The notes under the pieces are model-generated. The model worked only from the letters and a program-made list of their open reading frames with translations. It ran no database searches and was not told the origin of the DNA. The position numbers and the translations under genes were made by a program. Shown here piece by piece: positions 61,317 through 64,000 of a stretch of DNA of 64,000 nucleotides. The stretch is from Polytrichum commune (Eukaryota; Streptophyta; Polytrichopsida; Polytrichales; Polytrichaceae). Within the stretch, counting starts at the first letter, position 1. The number at the start of each line of letters is the position of its first letter. The DNA lies in contig OX485803.1 of assembly GCA_950295325.1 (NCBI GenBank), positions 49,863,554 to 49,927,553 of the forward strand. The letters are read 5' to 3'.

Positions 61317-62368
61317 TGAATTCTACCGTGGGTGTGTCCACTCTTTGGATCTGCAGACAGTTAAGTACTGCTCCCAAAGCTTGAACAATCTTGGCATATT
61401 TGTAACTCTACCACTGCCCCCCTAAGTATCTTCTCCTTATACCTTTGTGTGCAGTTTATAAAATAATGTATCTAACCACTATGATACTTATGTTATACTT
61501 CTATTGCATGACTCCCCTTCAGGGAATAAAGTAGGCATCTCTAACATATGACCCACCAACTAGCCTGTGACATTCAGATTCACGATGAGGAACTCTGCCT
61601 AAAGTATTTCGTCTGCAGGGGAAACTAAGTCATACAAGTTCTCTTGAATAGACACACACGGTCAAACAAAATACATGCTTCATAGCAATCTCTGGCTTCT
61701 TATTAACCCTAAGAAATCACTTGAGAAAAATTCATCTGGACAGGAAATGACAGATTGACAACCACTAGGAAACAATGTAAAGGCCAAAAAAATCCTAGAA
61801 AAAAAGTAGTTATCGATTCTCAACATGAGAATTGATGACCCATGATCTATCAGCCCCTTCTTGTAAGATATTCATTAAATTCCTTTTCAGACAGATCCAA
61901 GCACCTCATTGGGTGAACACAAGCATGACCTGCGGTTGAAGAATGTCGTGATTTGAAGTACAAAAGTGGTTCATGCTTTGCCTGTGCGGCAATGAAGTTG
62001 GAACCTAGACAGTACCTGCAGTAGAATATTATGTACAAATGAACCTAATACCTACAGTACTAAATCCCTCTCCTATTCGACCTCATATAAGATACAAGTC
62101 TACCATTCTTTTGTCCAACTGCAAACTATAGACATGTTTTACAAGCAGCCTTCCCTCCACATGTTTTGTGTTACAATCCAGGTGAATGAGATCCCTCCTT
62201 TCAGCCTCCAAATGCTTACACATTCCAGCAGAAACTGTTTCAAAAAAATTACATACTCTGGTGCTGGACAGATGCACTCCCTCTGAGAGAAATTAAGAAA
62301 CTGCAATCCCATAAGAGTGTTGGGACCACAAGCAGTTCCCTCCACATCCAAGAATACGAATTCTGATT
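61317..62368. other. Convergent 3' region between BAG and MRS2-like genes
   Basis: About 1 kb between two converging stop codons. It should hold both 3' UTRs. No further gene is recognised. Confidence 0.6.
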
Positions 62369-64000
62369 TCACTTCTCAAACAGGCCCTTCCAGTGCACAT
62401 ATCCAATGACACTCATGAAGATAGCCAAAGATGAGAATAAGGTGATGAGAACATAAGGCGTGAACCAGTCATAGTCCTGATACTGGGGCACGTTGATGTT
62501 CATGCTGAACATACCAACCAAGGCCATAGCAAGTGCAATAGATAAAGCCGAGGCACCCAAAGTAATTTGAAACTGAAAAAGCTGGTTACGCTGGTGATCA
62601 AGCTGCACATTGATGTAGTCTTCTGTATCATTGATATATTCTCGCACCTGTACACAAAGAAACATCAGTTGTCAGCTACAATTCAGACAACTTCAAAACA
62701 GAAGAAAATTTCAAACTGTCTCACAGAGGCCCTGAAGATCTAGACCAGCAAGAATATCCCTGTCGTGATAATAAACATCCCACACCCTAGATGTAGAAGT
62801 CAAAAAAAAAAGATCACATTGTCTGGTATTATGGATCTTTTCGCAATATTGAAGTCAATTGCCTATGCAAGAAGAGCACCTTCAATATTCAACTGACAAG
62901 GGACTTGACAGGATTTGTGTGTCGTGCTTGCAACTATACTTCAAGAGGAACAAAGAGGTTGCAATCAACCTCTGAAATAAATAAATAGATTTGTGAAGAA
63001 ACTCACCATGAAGAGCTTATTGAGACTAGCATCCACTTGCATGAAATAGGCCTCCAACAACATTTCCAACTCCTCAACATCATAACCTGTGGCTGTGGTG
63101 TGAGTGCCTGAACTTCGACGGCTTGTGTGGCCATGGCTTCGTATCGAACTTAATCGTGCCAACTTGCGTGACACCGAGCTAGCAGTGTTCCTATCATCTA
63201 TATGGCTTGTCAAGAGTGGGGAGTCTAGATGTTGTGCTTGAAGTAGCTTCCGAGTGAGGTACAAGTCTGCCATGTCCTCATCATCATCCAGTAGTTGAAC
63301 AAGTTCATCTCTGACCTGGATTGGACATTTGAACAACCCATCGTGAGAATTTGGTTGGTTTGAGGGCAGAACAGAACCTCACCAACTACCAGGTAACTAT
63401 AATTTGGCAACAGACACCAGCATCAGGATCCCCCAACATGAATGCCATACACTTGCAAACCAGCCACTCAACAAAAACAACAGAAGGGCAGCCAAGACAT
63501 GTTACTCAGGTCAACTGAACATTGACCTGAGAGTGCCTCAATGCTGATAATGGCTTCATTCTTATTGGACGATTGACCATCACCATAATCTCATGCCAGT
63601 TTATCAGAATCCGTAAGATTGGATGGTCCATACAGAATACCAAAGTCCACTTGAAACAATTGAAGTCACTAACCTAAAGTGCAAATTTGGCTACAACAAT
63701 TGGCATGTGAACAAATCCAGAACCTTTTGAACTCGGCCGTTCAGTCGAGTGAGCCGACTCTTCACTGTGCGAACAAGCTCCAAGCTACTTGTACTGATGG
63801 TCTTTGTCAACTGCTCCAAAGCTGGACGAGCCAGCCTTTCCAAGTCATGCACATTTCGCTCAAGGTAATTGCAAACGACATCAAGCGCAACCTCAAGGAC
63901 ACGAAATTCAAAAGGCAGCTGTTCAGGCAAGCCCTCCTCTCTTCCTTGTGCCTGAGTAGTGGTTCCTACATCCATCTCCAGTTGAAGTGGGAGTTGGATT
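62369..64000 (-). CDS. MRS2/MGT (CorA-type) Mg2+ transporter, 3' part
   Basis: C-terminal 287 residues of a plant MRS2/MGT magnesium channel; the 5' part runs off the window. Exons: 63724-64000 (partial), 63007-63315, 62369-62647, all in phase with GT-AG borders. Family marks: QLPFEFRVLEVALDVVCNYL, then LTRLNGRVQKVRDELVQLLD, DDEDMADLYLTRK, and YDVEELEMLLEAYFMQVD in the long cytosolic/matrix helix. Two C-terminal membrane helices follow (ALSIALAMALVGMF... and VLITLFSSLAIFMSVIGYVHW), ending LFEK-TGA. The loop after helix 1 reads FSMNI, where the family has GMN; Ser is encoded at 62504-62506. Which MGT clade it belongs to, and whether plasma-membrane or organellar, cannot be told without the N-terminus. 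Confidence 0.93.

Noticed and set aside
61850-62277. Short minus-strand frames after the MRS2 stop codon
   Set aside because: The transporter ends in the usual place after its second membrane helix; these are most likely 3' UTR.
1-64000. CRISPR arrays, operons and bacterial-type signals
   Set aside because: GT-AG introns, plant gene families and plant transposons throughout; no regularly spaced short repeats.

Overview
The window is nuclear DNA of a land plant. It holds intron-rich genes with plant-type protein families (an EMF2/VRN2-type Polycomb protein, RFC2, a BAG6-like co-chaperone, an MRS2/MGT-type magnesium transporter) separated by AT-rich intergenic DNA full of decayed transposons. 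The EMF2 protein is divergent outside its diagnostic domains, which hints at a non-flowering lineage, but this is inference and the species cannot be named.

Layout: 1-10.3 kb is repeat-rich intergenic DNA (a MITE, a tRNA-type SINE with a 12-bp target-site duplication, fold-back elements, microsatellites). 10,341-18,953 (-) is a complete 19-exon EMF2-like gene that I could join in frame to 694 codons plus stop. Its upstream region carries a long CT tract and a CpG-rich 2 x 207 bp tandem duplication. 21.9-26.9 kb is intergenic with a clean 290-bp Harbinger-type MITE. 26,868-29,796 (-) is a complete 7-exon RFC2 gene (333 residues) with a ~201-bp tandem duplication in intron 1 and an E2F-like site upstream. 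30-59 kb is a gene-poor transposon graveyard: a pogo/Tigger-type transposase relic, several TIR elements, a PIF/Harbinger element with a recognisable dead transposase lying next to its own internally deleted derivative, and a 5'-truncated non-LTR retrotransposon with a 16-bp target-site duplication. 59.2-61.3 kb (+) is a BAG6-like gene and 62,369-64,000 (-) is the 3' part of an MRS2-type gene; these two converge.

The four cellular genes (chromatin silencing, DNA replication, chaperone regulation, Mg transport) share no evident pathway. The most interesting signal is in the mobile DNA. The SINE at 5.2 kb and the truncated retrotransposon at 55 kb share their 3' end: a conserved block, a small hairpin and a TTTA-rich tail. 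This looks like a SINE/LINE partnership, and the LINE partner appears to carry a restriction-like rather than an APE endonuclease. Second is a serine in place of the near-invariant glycine of the GMN motif in the MRS2-like protein.
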